Below are positions 46,380 to 59,468 of a stretch of DNA of 64,000 bases, in pieces (the stretch's first letter is position 1; every line of letters starts with the position of its first letter). The notes under the pieces were generated by a model, which saw nothing but the letters and a program-made list of their open reading frames with translations, was not told the origin of the DNA and did no database searches. The position numbers and the translations under genes are program-made. Source of the DNA: Rahnella woolbedingensis (GTDB lineage Bacteria; Pseudomonadota; Gammaproteobacteria; Enterobacterales; Enterobacteriaceae); the NCBI RefSeq assembly GCF_003602095.1, contig NZ_RAHH01000022.1, positions 1-64,000 of the forward strand, given 5' to 3'.

Positions 46380-46853
46380 ATGAAAAAAGTATTAGCTCTG
46401 GTTGTAGCCGCTGCAATGGGCCTGTCTTCAGTTGCTTTCGCTGCTGAAACCACCGCAACTCCGGCACCAACTGCAACAGCAACTACCGCTGCTCCGGCTC
46501 ATGCAACTAAACATAAAGCACACAAAAAACCTGTGCAGAAAGCTCAGGCTGCCAAGAAACACAAAAAAGCAGCTAAGAAAGCGCCAGTAGCTCAGAAAGC
46601 TCAGGCGGCTAAAAAACCTGTGAAACACGCTAAGAAAGCGGCTCCGGTAGCTCAGAAAGCCCAGGCTGCTAAAAAACACGTGAAACACGCTAAAAAAGCT
46701 GCACCGGTAACTCAGAAAGCTCAGGCTGCTAAAAAACACGTAAAACACGCTAAGAAAGCGGCTCCGGTAGCTCAGAAAGCCCAGGCTGCTAAAAAACACG
46801 TAAAACATGCTAAGAAAGCTGCTCCGGTTGCAAAAGCAACTCCGGCAGCATAA
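46380..46853 (+). CDS. asr: Acid-shock protein Asr with expanded 20-aa repeats
   Basis: The 157-aa precursor begins [20 protein letters not shown], nearly identical to the K-12 Asr signal peptide (cleavage after AFA, residue 21). The mature part is Ala/Lys/His-rich and very basic. From about residue 65 it consists of near-perfect 20-residue units of the type [20 protein letters not shown], about four copies (60-bp DNA period), against a much shorter region in K-12 (102 aa). Asr is a periplasmic intrinsically disordered protein induced at low pH and required for acid survival. An RstA-type box lies upstream and a terminator downstream. In K-12 asr is elsewhere in the chromosome, so its place between fau and serA is different. 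Confidence 0.93.
   Translation: MKKVLALVVAAAMGLSSVAFAAETTATPAPTATATTAAPAHATKHKAHKKPVQKAQAAKKHKKAAKKAPVAQKAQAAKKPVKHAKKAAPVAQKAQAAKKHVKHAKKAAPVTQKAQAAKKHVKHAKKAAPVAQKAQAAKKHVKHAKKAAPVAKATPAA
46576..46838 (+). repeat. 60-bp tandem repeat within asr
   Basis: Successive 60-bp units at about 46621, 46681, 46741 and partly 46801 differ by only a few, mostly silent, bases. They encode the 20-aa Asr repeats; a 5' degenerate unit precedes them. Copy number is likely to vary between strains by slippage. Confidence 0.9.
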
Positions 46854-46910
46854 GAAGTAACGAAGAAGTCTTCGTGAGCACCACTGCTCGCTCTTATCAA
46901 GACTGTTAAT

Positions 46911-46940
46911 TTAACACCCGGTTCGCCGGGTGTTTTTTTC
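46911..46940 (+). terminator. Terminator of asr
   Basis: AACACCCGG and CCGGGTGTT pair around TTCG, followed by TTTTTT. It lies between asr and ydgU, so ydgU is read only by read-through or its own promoter. Confidence 0.85.
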
Positions 46941-46968
46941 TCCGGTTTTTATTCCGAGGTACTGACAG

Positions 46969-47052
46969 ATGATGCTGCGCCGCTACCAGTTTGAAATCAC
47001 CCTGTCATCGCTGATCCTTTGCGGTCTGGTCGCCCTCTCCTTTTACTTCTGA
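46969..47052 (+). CDS. ydgU: Small inner-membrane protein YdgU
   Basis: A 27-aa open frame, MMLRRYQFEITLSSLILC followed by GLVALSFYF, has a basic N terminus and one hydrophobic helix. GAGGT lies nine bases upstream. In K-12 the 27-aa membrane protein YdgU is encoded directly downstream of asr and co-expressed with it; the same length, position and topology here identify it. Its function is unknown in any organism. An ATG one codon downstream is an alternative start. Confidence 0.75.
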   Translation: MMLRRYQFEITLSSLILCGLVALSFYF

Positions 47053-47124
47053 ATGCTTTCGTTACCTGGTTATATCCCTCCCTGATATTCTTTACTTCCC
47101 TGATGCCCATTCTTTATTTCCCAA

Positions 47125-47156
47125 AAATCCCCAAAAAAAACCGCCTTTCGGCGGCT
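47125..47156 (-). terminator. Terminator of serA
   Basis: On the minus strand AAAGCCGCC and GGCGG pair around GAAA and are followed by eight T residues. It lies 22 bp beyond the serA stop. Confidence 0.85.
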
Positions 47157-47178
47157 TTGTTATTTACGGCTGATACGA

Positions 47179-48417
47179 TCAGTAAAGCAGGCGTGCCCGA
47201 ATGGTGCCCGGAATGGCTTTCATCAGTTGCAGCGCGGTAGTCAGCGTATTGATATCCGTTTCTGCGTCAATCACCACATAACCGATTTCAGGGCTGGTTT
47301 GCAGGTACTGTGCCGCAATGTTGATGCCTTGCTCCGCGAAAATCTGGTTGATGCTGGTCAGCACGCCCGGACGGTTTTCGTGAATATGCAGCAGACGGCT
47401 GGCTTTCTCGGTATGCGCTGGCAAAGAGGCTTCCGGGAAGTTAACCGCGGAAAGCGTTGAACCGTTATCAGAGTATTTTGCCAGTTTTCCTGCCACTTCC
47501 AGACCGATACCTTCCTGCGCTTCCATCGTCGAACCACCGATGTGTGGCGTCAGCAATACGTTATCGAATTCACACAGCGGAGAAATGAACGGATCGCTGT
47601 TGGTTGCAGGTTCTTCCGGGAAGACGTCAATTGCCGCACCGGAAAGATGCTTGCTGCGCAGTGCGTTGCACAGGGCAGGAATGTCGATGACCGTACCGCG
47701 TGAGGCGTTGATCAGCAGTGCGCCCGGCTTCATCTGCGCCAGCTGCACTTCAGAAATCATGTCTTTGGTGCTCAGGGTTTCCGGCACGTGCAAGGTCACG
47801 ACATCGCTGGTGCTGAGCAGTTCATTCAGAGTAGCAATCGGCTGCGCGTTGCCCAAAGGCAGCTTGCTTTCAATGTCATAATAGAAGACGCGCATCCCCA
47901 GGCTTTCCGCGAGGATCCCCAGTTGCGTACCGATGTGGCCATAACCGATAATACCCAGACGTTTACCACGCGCTTCGAACGAGCCGACCGCCAGTTTGTT
48001 CCAGATACCGCGGTGCGCTTTGGCGTTGGCTTCAGGAATGCCACGCATCATCAGCAGCATTTCGCCCAGCACCATTTCGGCAACCGAACGGGTATTAGAG
48101 AACGGTGCGTTGAAGACCGGAATACCGCGACGGGTCGCTGCTTTCAGATCAACCTGGTTAGTCCCGATACAGAAACACCCAACAGCCACCAGTTTTTCGG
48201 CTGCCTGGAACACTTCTTCAGTCAGCTGAGTACGCGATCGGAGTCCAACAAAGTGCGCATCACGGATCGATTCTTTCAGCGACTCCGTATCTAAAGCACC
48301 TTTGTGAAATTCAATATTGGTGTAACCCGCGGCACGGAGTGTATCAACCGCACTTTGGTGGACGCCTTCCACTAACAAAAATTTAATCTTGTCTTTCTCA
48401 AGTGATACTTTTGCCAT
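47179..48417 (-). CDS. serA: D-3-phosphoglycerate dehydrogenase
   Basis: The 412-aa enzyme catalyses the first step of serine synthesis. It has the D-2-hydroxyacid dehydrogenase layout: substrate domain, NAD-binding GIIGYGHIGTQLGILAESLG (near 158), catalytic Arg in NASRGTVIDI and His in LTPHIGGSTMEAQEG, then a C-terminal ACT domain (about 340-412) that binds serine for feedback inhibition. Length is two residues more than K-12. Convergent with asr-ydgU and separated from rpiA by 336 bp. Confidence 0.96.
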   Translation of the reverse strand: MAKVSLEKDKIKFLLVEGVHQSAVDTLRAAGYTNIEFHKGALDTESLKESIRDAHFVGLRSRTQLTEEVFQAAEKLVAVGCFCIGTNQVDLKAATRRGIPVFNAPFSNTRSVAEMVLGEMLLMMRGIPEANAKAHRGIWNKLAVGSFEARGKRLGIIGYGHIGTQLGILAESLGMRVFYYDIESKLPLGNAQPIATLNELLSTSDVVTLHVPETLSTKDMISEVQLAQMKPGALLINASRGTVIDIPALCNALRSKHLSGAAIDVFPEEPATNSDPFISPLCEFDNVLLTPHIGGSTMEAQEGIGLEVAGKLAKYSDNGSTLSAVNFPEASLPAHTEKASRLLHIHENRPGVLTSINQIFAEQGINIAAQYLQTSPEIGYVVIDAETDINTLTTALQLMKAIPGTIRARLLY

Positions 48418-48753
48418 TTCCCGACCCTATATTTTTCTGACTGAATTCGAACTGCTAGGTGACTGCTCAGTCAACATAACAAAAAATCCGCCATCATCAA
48501 TACAAACGATTGCCTGCCCCGTAGCAGAAGGCTCACTTCGCCTGATGGTTTTCAGCATTTCGTGCTGGTTAGAATTTATGGAGCCAGACGTTCAGGAGGA
48601 GAATGTGAGGAATGTGACATAAGTCACCAAATTAAGGCTTTTGAAGAAAAGATGATTCATCCAGAAAATTATCATCTTCATAACATTGCGTTATGACAGG
48701 AGTGTGTCTGGCTGCTTTTCTCTGAGCAGCCAGATCTTCTGCTTATCGCTGAC
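48418..48753. other. serA promoter region
   Basis: 336 bp between rpiA and serA without a gene. It carries the serA promoter region and a hairpin (TCTGGCTGC / GCAGCCAGA, about 48707-48734) just past the rpiA stop. K-12 has serA promoters controlled by Lrp and CRP here; I see no clear site. Confidence 0.45.
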
Positions 48754-49416
48754 TTATTTCAGCTTAACAGTTTTAACGCCTTCAGAAGTGCCGACCAGTG
48801 CCACGTCAGCGCCACGGTTGGCGAACAGGCCGACAGTCACCACACCGGCAATACTGTTGATCTTATTTTCCATCGCAACGGCATCCACAATGCTCAGGTT
48901 ATGCACATCCAAAATCACGTTGCCGTTGTCGGTCAGGACATTCTGACGGTATTCCGGCAGGCCGCCCAGTTTCACCAGTTCACGCGCCACGTAAGAACGC
49001 GCCATCGGTATCACTTCCACCGGCAGCGGGAATTTGCCCAGCACGTCAACCTGCTTGGAAGCATCCACGATACAGATGAATTTTTTGGCAATCGCCGCAA
49101 TGATTTTTTCGCGGGTCAGCGCTGCACCGCCGCCTTTAATCATTTGCATTGAGCCGTTGATTTCATCAGCGCCATCGACATATACATCCAGCGAATCTAC
49201 TTCGTTGCTGTCGAAAACGTGAATGCCTAAACTTTTCAGTTTAGCGGTAGAGGCGTCGGAACTGGAAACCGCGCCTTCAATCTGGCCTTTGATGGAACCC
49301 AGTGCGTCAATGAAATGTGCGGCTGTGGATCCGGTACCGACACCGACAATGGTGCCCGGTGTGACGTAATCCAGTGCGGCCCAGCCGACTGCTTTTTTCA
49401 ATTCTTCCTGCGTCAT
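48754..49416 (-). CDS. rpiA: Ribose-5-phosphate isomerase A
   Basis: The 220-aa enzyme interconverts ribose-5- and ribulose-5-phosphate. Family motifs are intact: [15 protein letters not shown] (phosphate loop, near 25-39), [28 protein letters not shown] with the catalytic Asp residues and Lys, and [11 protein letters not shown]. The ATG at 49416 matches K-12 [15 protein letters not shown]; an in-frame start 78 bases upstream adds unrelated residues. Divergent from argP. Confidence 0.96.
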   Translation of the reverse strand: MTQEELKKAVGWAALDYVTPGTIVGVGTGSTAAHFIDALGSIKGQIEGAVSSSDASTAKLKSLGIHVFDSNEVDSLDVYVDGADEINGSMQMIKGGGAALTREKIIAAIAKKFICIVDASKQVDVLGKFPLPVEVIPMARSYVARELVKLGGLPEYRQNVLTDNGNVILDVHNLSIVDAVAMENKINSIAGVVTVGLFANRGADVALVGTSEGVKTVKLK

Positions 49417-49643
49417 AATGGCTTCTCTGTCTGATAACACGAAAGTGGCGTGAATGCTTCGATGGAACGAATAGTGGCGGTGATTATAAAGCATGTGCCG
49501 GCAATTTGGATAAGCAACACCGCAGCCAGATCACACTTATTAAGTGCAATTGTGCTGCAAACACAAAGATTTTCCTCACCACAAATCCTGACAATCTGTG
49601 GCATAGTGTTCGGATAAAATTAAATCTAAGGGACAGAACTCCG

Positions 49644-50546
49644 ATGAAACGCCCGGACTATAGAACGCTGCAGGCACTGGACGCGGTGATCCGCGAGCGC
49701 GGTTTTGAGCGCGCGGCACAGAAGCTTTGCATCACTCAATCGGCGGTCTCTCAGCGCATTAAACAACTGGAAAATTTGTTCGGCCAGCCTTTGCTGGTGC
49801 GTACCGTACCGCCCCGCCCGACCGAGCAGGGTCAGAAATTACTGGCATTGCTGCATCAGGTGGAATTGCTGGAAGAAGAATGGCTGGGCAGTGACAGCAA
49901 TAATGAAAGCAATGATACGCCATTGCTGCTTTCGCTGGCGGTCAACGCCGACAGTCTGGCAACCTGGCTGTTACCGGCGCTGAAATCGGTGCTGGTCGAT
50001 TCGCCTGTCCGTCTGAATTTGCAGGTAGAGGATGAAACGCGCACGCAGGAACGTCTGCGTCGCGGTGAAGTGGTGGGTGCGGTGAGTATTCAGCCACAGC
50101 CGCTGCCGAGTTGTCTGGTGGATCAGCTTGGCGCGCTGGACTATTTATTTGTCGGCTCCAAACCATTTGCCGATCGCTATTTCCCGAACGGCGTCACCCG
50201 CTCCGCCTTGCTGAAAGCACCTGCGGTGGCGTTTGACCATCTGGATGATATGCATCAGGCCTTCCTGCAACAGAACTTCGATCTTTCGCCGGGCAGCGTT
50301 CCGTGTCATATCGTTAACTCGTCGGAGGCCTTCGTGCAACTGGCCCGTCAGGGCACCACCTGCTGTATGATCCCGCATTTACAGATTGAGAAAGAGCTGG
50401 AAAGCGGCGAACTGATCGACCTGACACCCGGCCTGTTCCAGCGGCGTATGCTTTACTGGCACCGCTTTGCGCCGGAAAGCCGCATGATGCGAAAAGTTAC
50501 CGACGCGCTGCTCGCCCACGGCCATCAGGTATTGCGTCAGGACTGA
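49644..50546 (+). CDS. argP: LysR-type regulator ArgP (IciA)
   Basis: The 300-aa protein has a LysR winged helix (2-62, [25 protein letters not shown] with [18 protein letters not shown]) and an effector domain. It matches K-12 ArgP, which senses arginine and lysine and activates argO and other genes. Only the ATG at 49644 gives the family start; a longer in-frame form begins in the intergenic region. Its target argO lies two genes downstream on the opposite strand, the K-12 arrangement. Confidence 0.94.
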   Translation: MKRPDYRTLQALDAVIRERGFERAAQKLCITQSAVSQRIKQLENLFGQPLLVRTVPPRPTEQGQKLLALLHQVELLEEEWLGSDSNNESNDTPLLLSLAVNADSLATWLLPALKSVLVDSPVRLNLQVEDETRTQERLRRGEVVGAVSIQPQPLPSCLVDQLGALDYLFVGSKPFADRYFPNGVTRSALLKAPAVAFDHLDDMHQAFLQQNFDLSPGSVPCHIVNSSEAFVQLARQGTTCCMIPHLQIEKELESGELIDLTPGLFQRRMLYWHRFAPESRMMRKVTDALLAHGHQVLRQD

Positions 50547-50565
50547 AACTCCTGTTATGCCCGAA

Positions 50566-50600
50566 AACAAAAAACCCGCCGGAGCGGGTTTTTCATTTTT
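50566..50600. terminator. Bidirectional terminator between argP and yggE
   Basis: AAAACCCGC and GCGGGTTTT pair around CGGA, with T-rich flanks on both strands. It serves both convergent genes. Confidence 0.85.
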
Positions 50601-50609
50601 ACGACTTCA

Positions 50610-51347
50610 TTATTGCGCAGCCGCAGCCTGCGGCTGCAATTCGAACACCACATCGACCTGATCGTCGAAGTGAATGCTTTGCTGCTCGTAAGTCTGTGCG
50701 ACATCGCTCTGCCCTGCGGCTTCGGCGGTTTTATACATCCGCGCGACCGGCATAGGCTGATAGTTGGCTACGTGATAGCGAATGCTGTAAACCGGCCCCA
50801 GTTTGGTGTGGAAACCTTCGGCCAGAGATTTTGCCTGCTGCGTGGCGTTTTCGATCGCTTTCTGACGCGCTTCATCACGGAATTTATCCGGATTTGCCAC
50901 GCCCAGTTCCACCGCACGCACTTCATTCAGACCTGACTTCAGTGCGCCATCCAGAAGCTCGTTCAGTTTGTCCAGCTGACGCAATGTCACCTGAACCTGA
51001 CGCACGGCACGATAGCCTTTCAGCTGTGATGTCCCGTCTTTCAGATAGTTATATTCCGGCTGAGTGCGCAGGTTAGCCGCATTGATATCTTTCTTCTCAA
51101 TGCCGTTTTTTTGCAGGAATGCAAAATATTCCGCTACACGCTCATCGGCCTGTTTCTTGGCGCTGGCTGAATCATTCGCCGACACGCTGACTTCAATCGC
51201 CAGCGTCGCGATATCCGGCGTTGCATCAACGCTCGCCGTGCCTGACGTCACCACATGCGGTCCGGCAGGTAATTCCGCCGCCTGCAACGCCAAAGGTAAT
51301 GTCCCTAATCCCAACATCGCTGCTACAGCTAATGCTTTCAGTTTCAC
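50610..51347 (-). CDS. yggE: Periplasmic SIMPL-domain protein YggE
   Basis: The 245-aa secreted protein has a signal peptide (cleavage near residue 23, after LQA) and one DUF541/SIMPL domain (about 28-235) with TSGTASVDATPDIATLAIEV and QVQVTLRQLDKLNELLDGAL. In K-12 YggE lowers oxidative stress and its loss raises intracellular ROS; the mechanism is unclear. The start is a GTG at 51347 placed five bases after GGAGG; an in-frame ATG 18 bases upstream contains the ribosome site inside its coding part, so it is not preferred. Confidence 0.9.
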   Translation of the reverse strand: MKLKALAVAAMLGLGTLPLALQAAELPAGPHVVTSGTASVDATPDIATLAIEVSVSANDSASAKKQADERVAEYFAFLQKNGIEKKDINAANLRTQPEYNYLKDGTSQLKGYRAVRQVQVTLRQLDKLNELLDGALKSGLNEVRAVELGVANPDKFRDEARQKAIENATQQAKSLAEGFHTKLGPVYSIRYHVANYQPMPVARMYKTAEAAGQSDVAQTYEQQSIHFDDQVDVVFELQPQAAAAQ

Positions 51348-51451
51348 AGTGCCTCCATTAATCATCAAAGATCTGGCAATAGATAGGTCAAAACAATCTG
51401 CGAAACCGTAGCATAATCCGTTACAACTGAAACTAAGATTAGTGACAAAAG

Positions 51452-52069
51452 TCAAAATACCCCGGTCTGACGCGCCAGTTGTACGGCAATTCCCCACATA
51501 ATCGCCCCGACGATAAAGTTGATGACCCGCTGCACTTTGCCGGTATTCAGCCAGGGTGCCAGTACGGCAGCGAGGATCGCCAGCCCGAAGAACCATATGA
51601 CTGAAGCACTGACCGCGCCGAGCGCAAACCACGAACGCTCATCGTGACTCAGGCTGCCGCCGAGACTACCAAGCACCACAAAGGTATCCAGATAAACATG
51701 CGGATTCAGCCAGGTGACCGCCAGCATACTGACGACGATTTTCCAGCGGCTTTGTTTCGCCACTTCGGCCTGCACCAGTTCGGGATTTTTACTGAATGCC
51801 GTGCGAAACGCACCCCAGCCATACCAAAGTAAAAATGCCACGCCGCCCCAGCTCACCAGTAACAGTAAGATCGGGGATTGACTCAGCAGCGCGCTACCGC
51901 CAAAGATGCCCCCACAGATCAGCGCGATATCGCTCAGCGCGCATAATCCGGCAATCATCAGGTGATATTGTCGGCGAATGCCCTGGTTCATCACAAACGC
52001 ATTCTGCGGACCAATCGGTAAAATCATTGCGGCGCTCATCGCCAGTCCTTGCAGGAAAATAGCCAGCAC
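51452..52069 (-). CDS. argO: Arginine exporter ArgO
   Basis: The 205-aa inner-membrane protein of the LysE/ArgO family has six helices: an N-terminal [20 protein letters not shown], a [20 protein letters not shown] loop, and [22 protein letters not shown] with the conserved Asn-Pro-His. It exports arginine and canavanine. The start is a GTG at 52069 with AAGGA six bases upstream; an earlier in-frame ATG at 52144 gives a hydrophilic extension absent in the family. ArgP, encoded nearby, should activate it. Confidence 0.93.
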   Translation of the reverse strand: MLAIFLQGLAMSAAMILPIGPQNAFVMNQGIRRQYHLMIAGLCALSDIALICGGIFGGSALLSQSPILLLLVSWGGVAFLLWYGWGAFRTAFSKNPELVQAEVAKQSRWKIVVSMLAVTWLNPHVYLDTFVVLGSLGGSLSHDERSWFALGAVSASVIWFFGLAILAAVLAPWLNTGKVQRVINFIVGAIMWGIAVQLARQTGVF

Positions 52070-52213
52070 GGGATATCCTTCAGAGAGTTGATAACAGAGA
52101 GTAAATAACAGAGATTGCGCGCAGTGTAAGGGCTTTGCTGGCATAAGAGGAAATGGATATTTCTAATCGGTCATTAGACTGACTTATAAAAGCGGTTTGT
52201 AAATCTGAGGCAT

Positions 52214-52236
52214 GAAAAAGGCGCCCGCAGGCGCCT
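52214..52236 (-). terminator. Terminator of mscS
   Basis: On the minus strand AGGCGCC and GGCGCCT pair around TGCG and are followed by TTTTT, 32 bp past the mscS stop. Confidence 0.75.
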
Positions 52237-52264
52237 GTGAAAATCTGAATCCGTCAAGAATCTG

Positions 52265-53152
52265 TTACTCGAACGAGCGTCGTTCTTCCTGCTGGTTGCC
52301 CGCCGCATTCGCCACCTGATAAAGGTGAACATCCATCTGCGGATAGGCAATATTGATTTTGTTTTTATCCAGTGCCCGCTTGAACGATTCCAGCAGATCC
52401 CATTTCACGTTCTGCGCATCACCGTTGTTGGTCCATGCGTAAACAATAAAATTCAGGGTAGAAGCGGCCATTTCGTTCATACGAACCACGACGTCTTTAT
52501 CTTTCAAAACGCGTGGATCGGCAGAGACGATTTCGGTCAGAAGCTGCTTCACCAGATCGATGTCAGAGTCATAACCCACGCCAATGGTCAGATCGATACG
52601 ACTCGTCGGTTCGCGGGAGTTGTTGATGATATTACCGGCGATGATTTTACCGTTTGGCACCACAATGATTTTGTTGTCTGGCGTACGCAGGGTCGTCGAG
52701 AAAATTTGCACCTGAGTGACCGTACCGGCTACACCACCGAGATCAACATACTCACCGGCGCGGAACGGACGGAAGATCACCAGCAAAACGCCTGCTGCAA
52801 AGTTAGACAGCGACCCCTGTAATGCCAGACCCACGGCCAGACCGGCGGCACCGATGACCGCAATCACAGAGGTGGTTTGTACGCCAATTCGCCCCAGAAC
52901 CGCAATCAGCGTGAATGCGATAATCGCGTAACGCACCATCGCGGAAAGGAAATCGGAAACGGTGATATCAATGCCACGAACTTTTAAAACCCGGCTGACG
53001 GTACCGGAGACGACGCGGGCGATAATCATACCGACAATCAGAATGAAAATAGCAGCCACAATATTCACGGCATAATGAAGCAGTAACGCCTGGTTTCTCA
53101 CCAGCCAGTTGCCAGCATTATTAATGCTGCCTACCACGTTTAAATCATCCAT
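52265..53152 (-). CDS. mscS: Small-conductance mechanosensitive channel MscS
   Basis: The 295-aa channel has three transmembrane helices: TM1 near 30-55, TM2 near 70-90 and the pore helix TM3 with [21 protein letters not shown] (about 98-118), followed by the cytosolic beta and alpha/beta vestibule domains ([20 protein letters not shown]). It opens under membrane tension to release solutes during hypo-osmotic shock. It is nine residues longer than K-12 MscS at the C terminus. In K-12 fbaA follows directly; here a lac locus is inserted between them. Confidence 0.96.
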   Translation of the reverse strand: MDDLNVVGSINNAGNWLVRNQALLLHYAVNIVAAIFILIVGMIIARVVSGTVSRVLKVRGIDITVSDFLSAMVRYAIIAFTLIAVLGRIGVQTTSVIAVIGAAGLAVGLALQGSLSNFAAGVLLVIFRPFRAGEYVDLGGVAGTVTQVQIFSTTLRTPDNKIIVVPNGKIIAGNIINNSREPTSRIDLTIGVGYDSDIDLVKQLLTEIVSADPRVLKDKDVVVRMNEMAASTLNFIVYAWTNNGDAQNVKWDLLESFKRALDKNKINIAYPQMDVHLYQVANAAGNQQEERRSFE

Positions 53153-53287
53153 TTAAAGTACCTCAAAATTACACCCTGACGGGTAGTAAGAAAACAAAAT
53201 TGCCCGACAATGCGGGCAGCAAGTGTGCTTTAAGGTTAACTAACAAAGTGATGAAGTGCCAATTCTGCACGAAAGACTTCCGGTGAA

Positions 53288-54556
53288 TTAAACATTTGCT
53301 GGGCTGTTTTTTAACGGTTCCGGAGTTTTGAATGCCTGAAGAGGTCCACGGCCACTCAGCGTAAAGACTGAGATTATCGTGAAGGTCAGTGCGACCAGAC
53401 CAAGGATCAGGTACGTTCCGTGGAAACCGATGCGGTCATACATGTTCCCGGCAAAAACGGACATAAACATGATCGCCACCTGTTTGAAGAAGCAGAATGT
53501 GACCAGATAAATCGTGGCGGAGAAACGCACTTCAAACACTGACGTGATGTATTTAAAACAGCCCACAATCAGGAACGGTATTTCAAACATATGCAGCGTT
53601 TTCAGCACCACGACTTCCAGCGGCGAAGAAGCAAATGAAGAGCCGATAATGCGCACTGACATAATCATCCCGGCCAGCAATAAGGCATTCTTACCCCCAA
53701 TACGGTTCACAATCAGCGGCGCGAAGAACATGATGCAGGCGTTGAGCAATTCGCCCATCGTGGTCACATAGCCAAAGACCCTGGTCCCTTCTGAAGATGA
53801 TGAGAAGAACGAGGTAAAGAAATTGGCAAACTGCTGGTCGAATACGTCATAAGTGCAGGAAACGCCGATCACGTACAGCGCCAGGAACCACAGTTTTTTG
53901 TCTTTCAGCAGTTCGAGCGCGAGTTTGAGATTGAAGGGTTTAGAGTTGGCTCCCAGTTCATTGGCCACGCGGGCGCTCGAGGTCACTTCCGGTTTGGCGA
54001 TCAGCAACAGAATGGCGAGGATCACCGCACAGCCGGAGCCGAGCCAGAACACGAATTCGTTGTTGATGGTGAACATGATACCGACCACTGACGCACACAG
54101 CGCCCAGCCGACACAACCAAACATACGCGCACGACCAAATTCAAAGCTGCTGCGGCGGCTGACTTTTTCGATGTAGGCCTCAATGGCTGGCGCACCGGCG
54201 TTGTATATCAGACCGAGATAAATCCCGCCGACCACCGATCCGAGATAAATATTTATCTTCAGCAACGGGCCAAAAACATAAATGAAGAAGGGGGCGAACA
54301 ACACCAGCATACCGGTGATGATCCACAGCAAGTGCTTTTTCAGCCCCAGTTTATCGGCCAGTAAACCAAACACCGGCTGGAACATCAGCGAGAATAACGA
54401 AATGCTGGCGAAGATAATGCCGGTGTCGCTTTTACTGATCTGATTAATGTCATGGAGCCAGATCGGGAAGAACGGGAAGTAGGCGCCCATGATGAAAAAG
54501 TAAAAGAAGAAGAACAGCCCGAACATCCAAAAGTTAGTATTTTTCAGGTAATACAT
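53288..54556 (-). CDS. lacY: Lactose permease LacY
   Basis: The 422-aa MFS transporter has twelve helices and matches K-12 LacY (417 aa), starting [20 protein letters not shown]. Functional residues are kept: the sugar-binding Glu in [17 protein letters not shown] (Glu126 equivalent), Arg in FGRARMFG (Arg144), Glu269 region in [15 protein letters not shown], and the H+-coupling pair in LHMFEIPF (His322/Glu325). It is a lactose-proton symporter. It follows lacZ by 60 bp that hold a strong hairpin; no lacA follows. Confidence 0.94.
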   Translation of the reverse strand: MYYLKNTNFWMFGLFFFFYFFIMGAYFPFFPIWLHDINQISKSDTGIIFASISLFSLMFQPVFGLLADKLGLKKHLLWIITGMLVLFAPFFIYVFGPLLKINIYLGSVVGGIYLGLIYNAGAPAIEAYIEKVSRRSSFEFGRARMFGCVGWALCASVVGIMFTINNEFVFWLGSGCAVILAILLLIAKPEVTSSARVANELGANSKPFNLKLALELLKDKKLWFLALYVIGVSCTYDVFDQQFANFFTSFFSSSSEGTRVFGYVTTMGELLNACIMFFAPLIVNRIGGKNALLLAGMIMSVRIIGSSFASSPLEVVVLKTLHMFEIPFLIVGCFKYITSVFEVRFSATIYLVTFCFFKQVAIMFMSVFAGNMYDRIGFHGTYLILGLVALTFTIISVFTLSGRGPLQAFKTPEPLKNSPANV

Positions 54557-54581
54557 AAGCAGTTTCCTTACGTCTGAATGT

Positions 54582-54611
54582 CGCGCCGTGGCAAAAAATC
54601 GCCACGGCGCA
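54582..54611. other. Hairpin between lacZ and lacY
   Basis: GCGCCGTGGC and GCCACGGCGC form a perfect 10-bp stem with an eight-base A-rich loop. It lies six bases past the lacZ stop and can protect lacZ mRNA or lower lacY expression by partial termination. Confidence 0.7.
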
Positions 54612-54616
54612 GGCGG

Positions 54617-57849
<3,233 letters not shown>

Positions 57850-58932
57850 TCACAGCGCGCTGAGCTGACGCGCAATGCGGATCAGTTCCTGAGATAAGGT
57901 TTCCTGCGACACATTTTCTGCGCCTGGTCTGGCCGTTGTGTGACGCTCCACCAGGGACGTGGGCAGCAACAGCGAGTCGCCAGGGTGATCGCCGTGATGA
58001 TGCAGATGATCGACCAGCCGGTTGATGCTCTCGTGACCGAGCTGGCGGAAATCCTGCTTGATGGTGGTCAGCGGCGGGAAGAAAAACGCGCTGTCTTCGG
58101 TATCGTCATAGCCAATCACCGAGATTTGCTCCGGCACACGCAGGCCAAACTCATGGACAGCCCGTAGCACGCCCAGCGCCATCTGGTCATTGGCCACCAG
58201 GATCGCCGTAGGCCGCACTGCCTCGCTAAGTAACAACAACGCCTGCTGGTAACCGGACGCAGCGCTCCAGTCGCCGTGCTGAACCGCACAGGGCGTAATA
58301 TCACGCGTCGCCAGGGTATTAAGCCAGCCTTCATAGCGTAAGCGCGCAGAGATGGATTCCAGCGGGCCGGTCAGCACCGCGATTTGCTGATGTCCGAGCG
58401 CCAGCAAATGTTCCACACCCTGCTGTGCCCCGCAGTGCGGATCGAACAGAATTTTGAAGACGTCAGCCTGCGGATCCACATCCAGAAACAGCGCCGGTAA
58501 ATTGCCACAAAGCTGCGCAATTGCGCCAGCATCCTCATTCGACAGCGGCACGTTAATCAGCACGCCATCCACCCGCTGCGACATCAGCTCGTTCACCGCC
58601 GTGCGGCAGGCGGCCAGACTCAGATTATCAATCATCGAAATCACGACGTTGAAACCTAACTGATTGGCGCGGGTTTTCATCGCCGATGCGATTTGCGAAG
58701 GCGCATGCAGCGCCAGTTCGGTGGTCGCCAGTCCGAGGGTGTAGCTCTGTTTACCTGCCAGTTGCTGGGCAACCCGGTTGGGCACGTAGTTAAGCGCAGC
58801 CATCGCCTGCTCGACTTTATTGCGCGTTCTGACCGACACGTGCGCCGCCTGATTCAGCACGCGCGAGACGGTCTGATAGGACACACCGGCGTGGCGCGCA
58901 ACATCATCAAGGGTGACAGATTTTGGCTTCAT
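57850..58932 (-). CDS. lacI: Lac repressor LacI
   Basis: The 360-aa repressor has the DNA-binding headpiece MKPKSVTLDDVARHAGVSYQ with the recognition helix YQTVSRVL, identical to K-12 at the operator-reading Tyr-Gln positions, hinge helix NRVAQQLAGKQS, a type I sugar-binding core, and a C-terminal tetramerisation-like heptad helix (QETLSQELIRIARQLSAL). It should bind the O1 and O2 sites found here. The ATG at 58932 is used; an ATG seven codons upstream is less typical. lacI, lacZ and lacY are all on the minus strand, as in K-12. Confidence 0.94.
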   Translation of the reverse strand: MKPKSVTLDDVARHAGVSYQTVSRVLNQAAHVSVRTRNKVEQAMAALNYVPNRVAQQLAGKQSYTLGLATTELALHAPSQIASAMKTRANQLGFNVVISMIDNLSLAACRTAVNELMSQRVDGVLINVPLSNEDAGAIAQLCGNLPALFLDVDPQADVFKILFDPHCGAQQGVEHLLALGHQQIAVLTGPLESISARLRYEGWLNTLATRDITPCAVQHGDWSAASGYQQALLLLSEAVRPTAILVANDQMALGVLRAVHEFGLRVPEQISVIGYDDTEDSAFFFPPLTTIKQDFRQLGHESINRLVDHLHHHGDHPGDSLLLPTSLVERHTTARPGAENVSQETLSQELIRIARQLSAL

Positions 58933-58954
58933 GGCTCTACCTTCAGACTTCATG

Positions 58955-59335
58955 TTATGGACAGCTTAAATCGCCTTCTTCGCAATGCAGAATGTCATTA
59001 ATTTCTTTGGTGCGCTGCTCGGTTTTCAGTTGCAGACAGCCGGAATAAATCATCGGCTGAACTGAGCCCCCGTCAACGCCGGAAGACATAAACGCGCAGT
59101 CGTTATCACGAAATGCAATCCAGCTGCGCTGGGCGGCTTTGAATTTGGTTTGCTGCTCCGGCGAAAGTTGCGCCATTTTTTGTTTGTAGGCCTGATTTAA
59201 CAACGTATCGCTGCGCTTGAAATCCTGTCCGGCACAAATGTTCATATCAATCTGCGTCGTGGCATTTTTACAATCAATTTCAGCAGCATGGACAAAGGGT
59301 GTCAGGGCAAATAACGCGAACAAGGCTATACGCAT
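58955..59335 (-). CDS. Secreted LprI-type DUF1311 protein
   Basis: The 126-aa protein has a signal peptide (residues 1-17, FVHA then AEIDC) and one LprI/DUF1311 domain with six cysteines (IDCKNATTQIDMNIC, RDNDCAF, GCLQLKT, and a C-terminal pair) and the family motif QRSWIAFRDNDC. Mycobacterial LprI inhibits lysozyme, but enterobacterial members are mostly of unknown role. GGAG precedes ATG 59335. Its stop lies 22 bp before the lacI start, so it may be co-transcribed with lacI. It probably came in with the lac insertion or was at the site already. Confidence 0.83.
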   Translation of the reverse strand: MRIALFALFALTPFVHAAEIDCKNATTQIDMNICAGQDFKRSDTLLNQAYKQKMAQLSPEQQTKFKAAQRSWIAFRDNDCAFMSSGVDGGSVQPMIYSGCLQLKTEQRTKEINDILHCEEGDLSCP

Positions 59336-59393
59336 AATTTTCTCCGCCAGTGGCGTTTCCGTTAACAGAACTGACATTGTGACGATAAAACGG

Positions 59394-59421
59394 GCAATAA
59401 AAAAGGGGCCGAAGCCCCTTT
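59394..59421 (-). terminator. Terminator of fbaA
   Basis: On the minus strand AAAGGGGC and GCCCCTTT pair around TTCG and run into TTTTTT, 47 bp past the fbaA stop and before the accessory lprI-lac unit. Confidence 0.88.
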
Positions 59422-59468
59422 GACGATGATCCTCACATTCCGGTGGTCAAGCACCGGAAGGATAAGAA

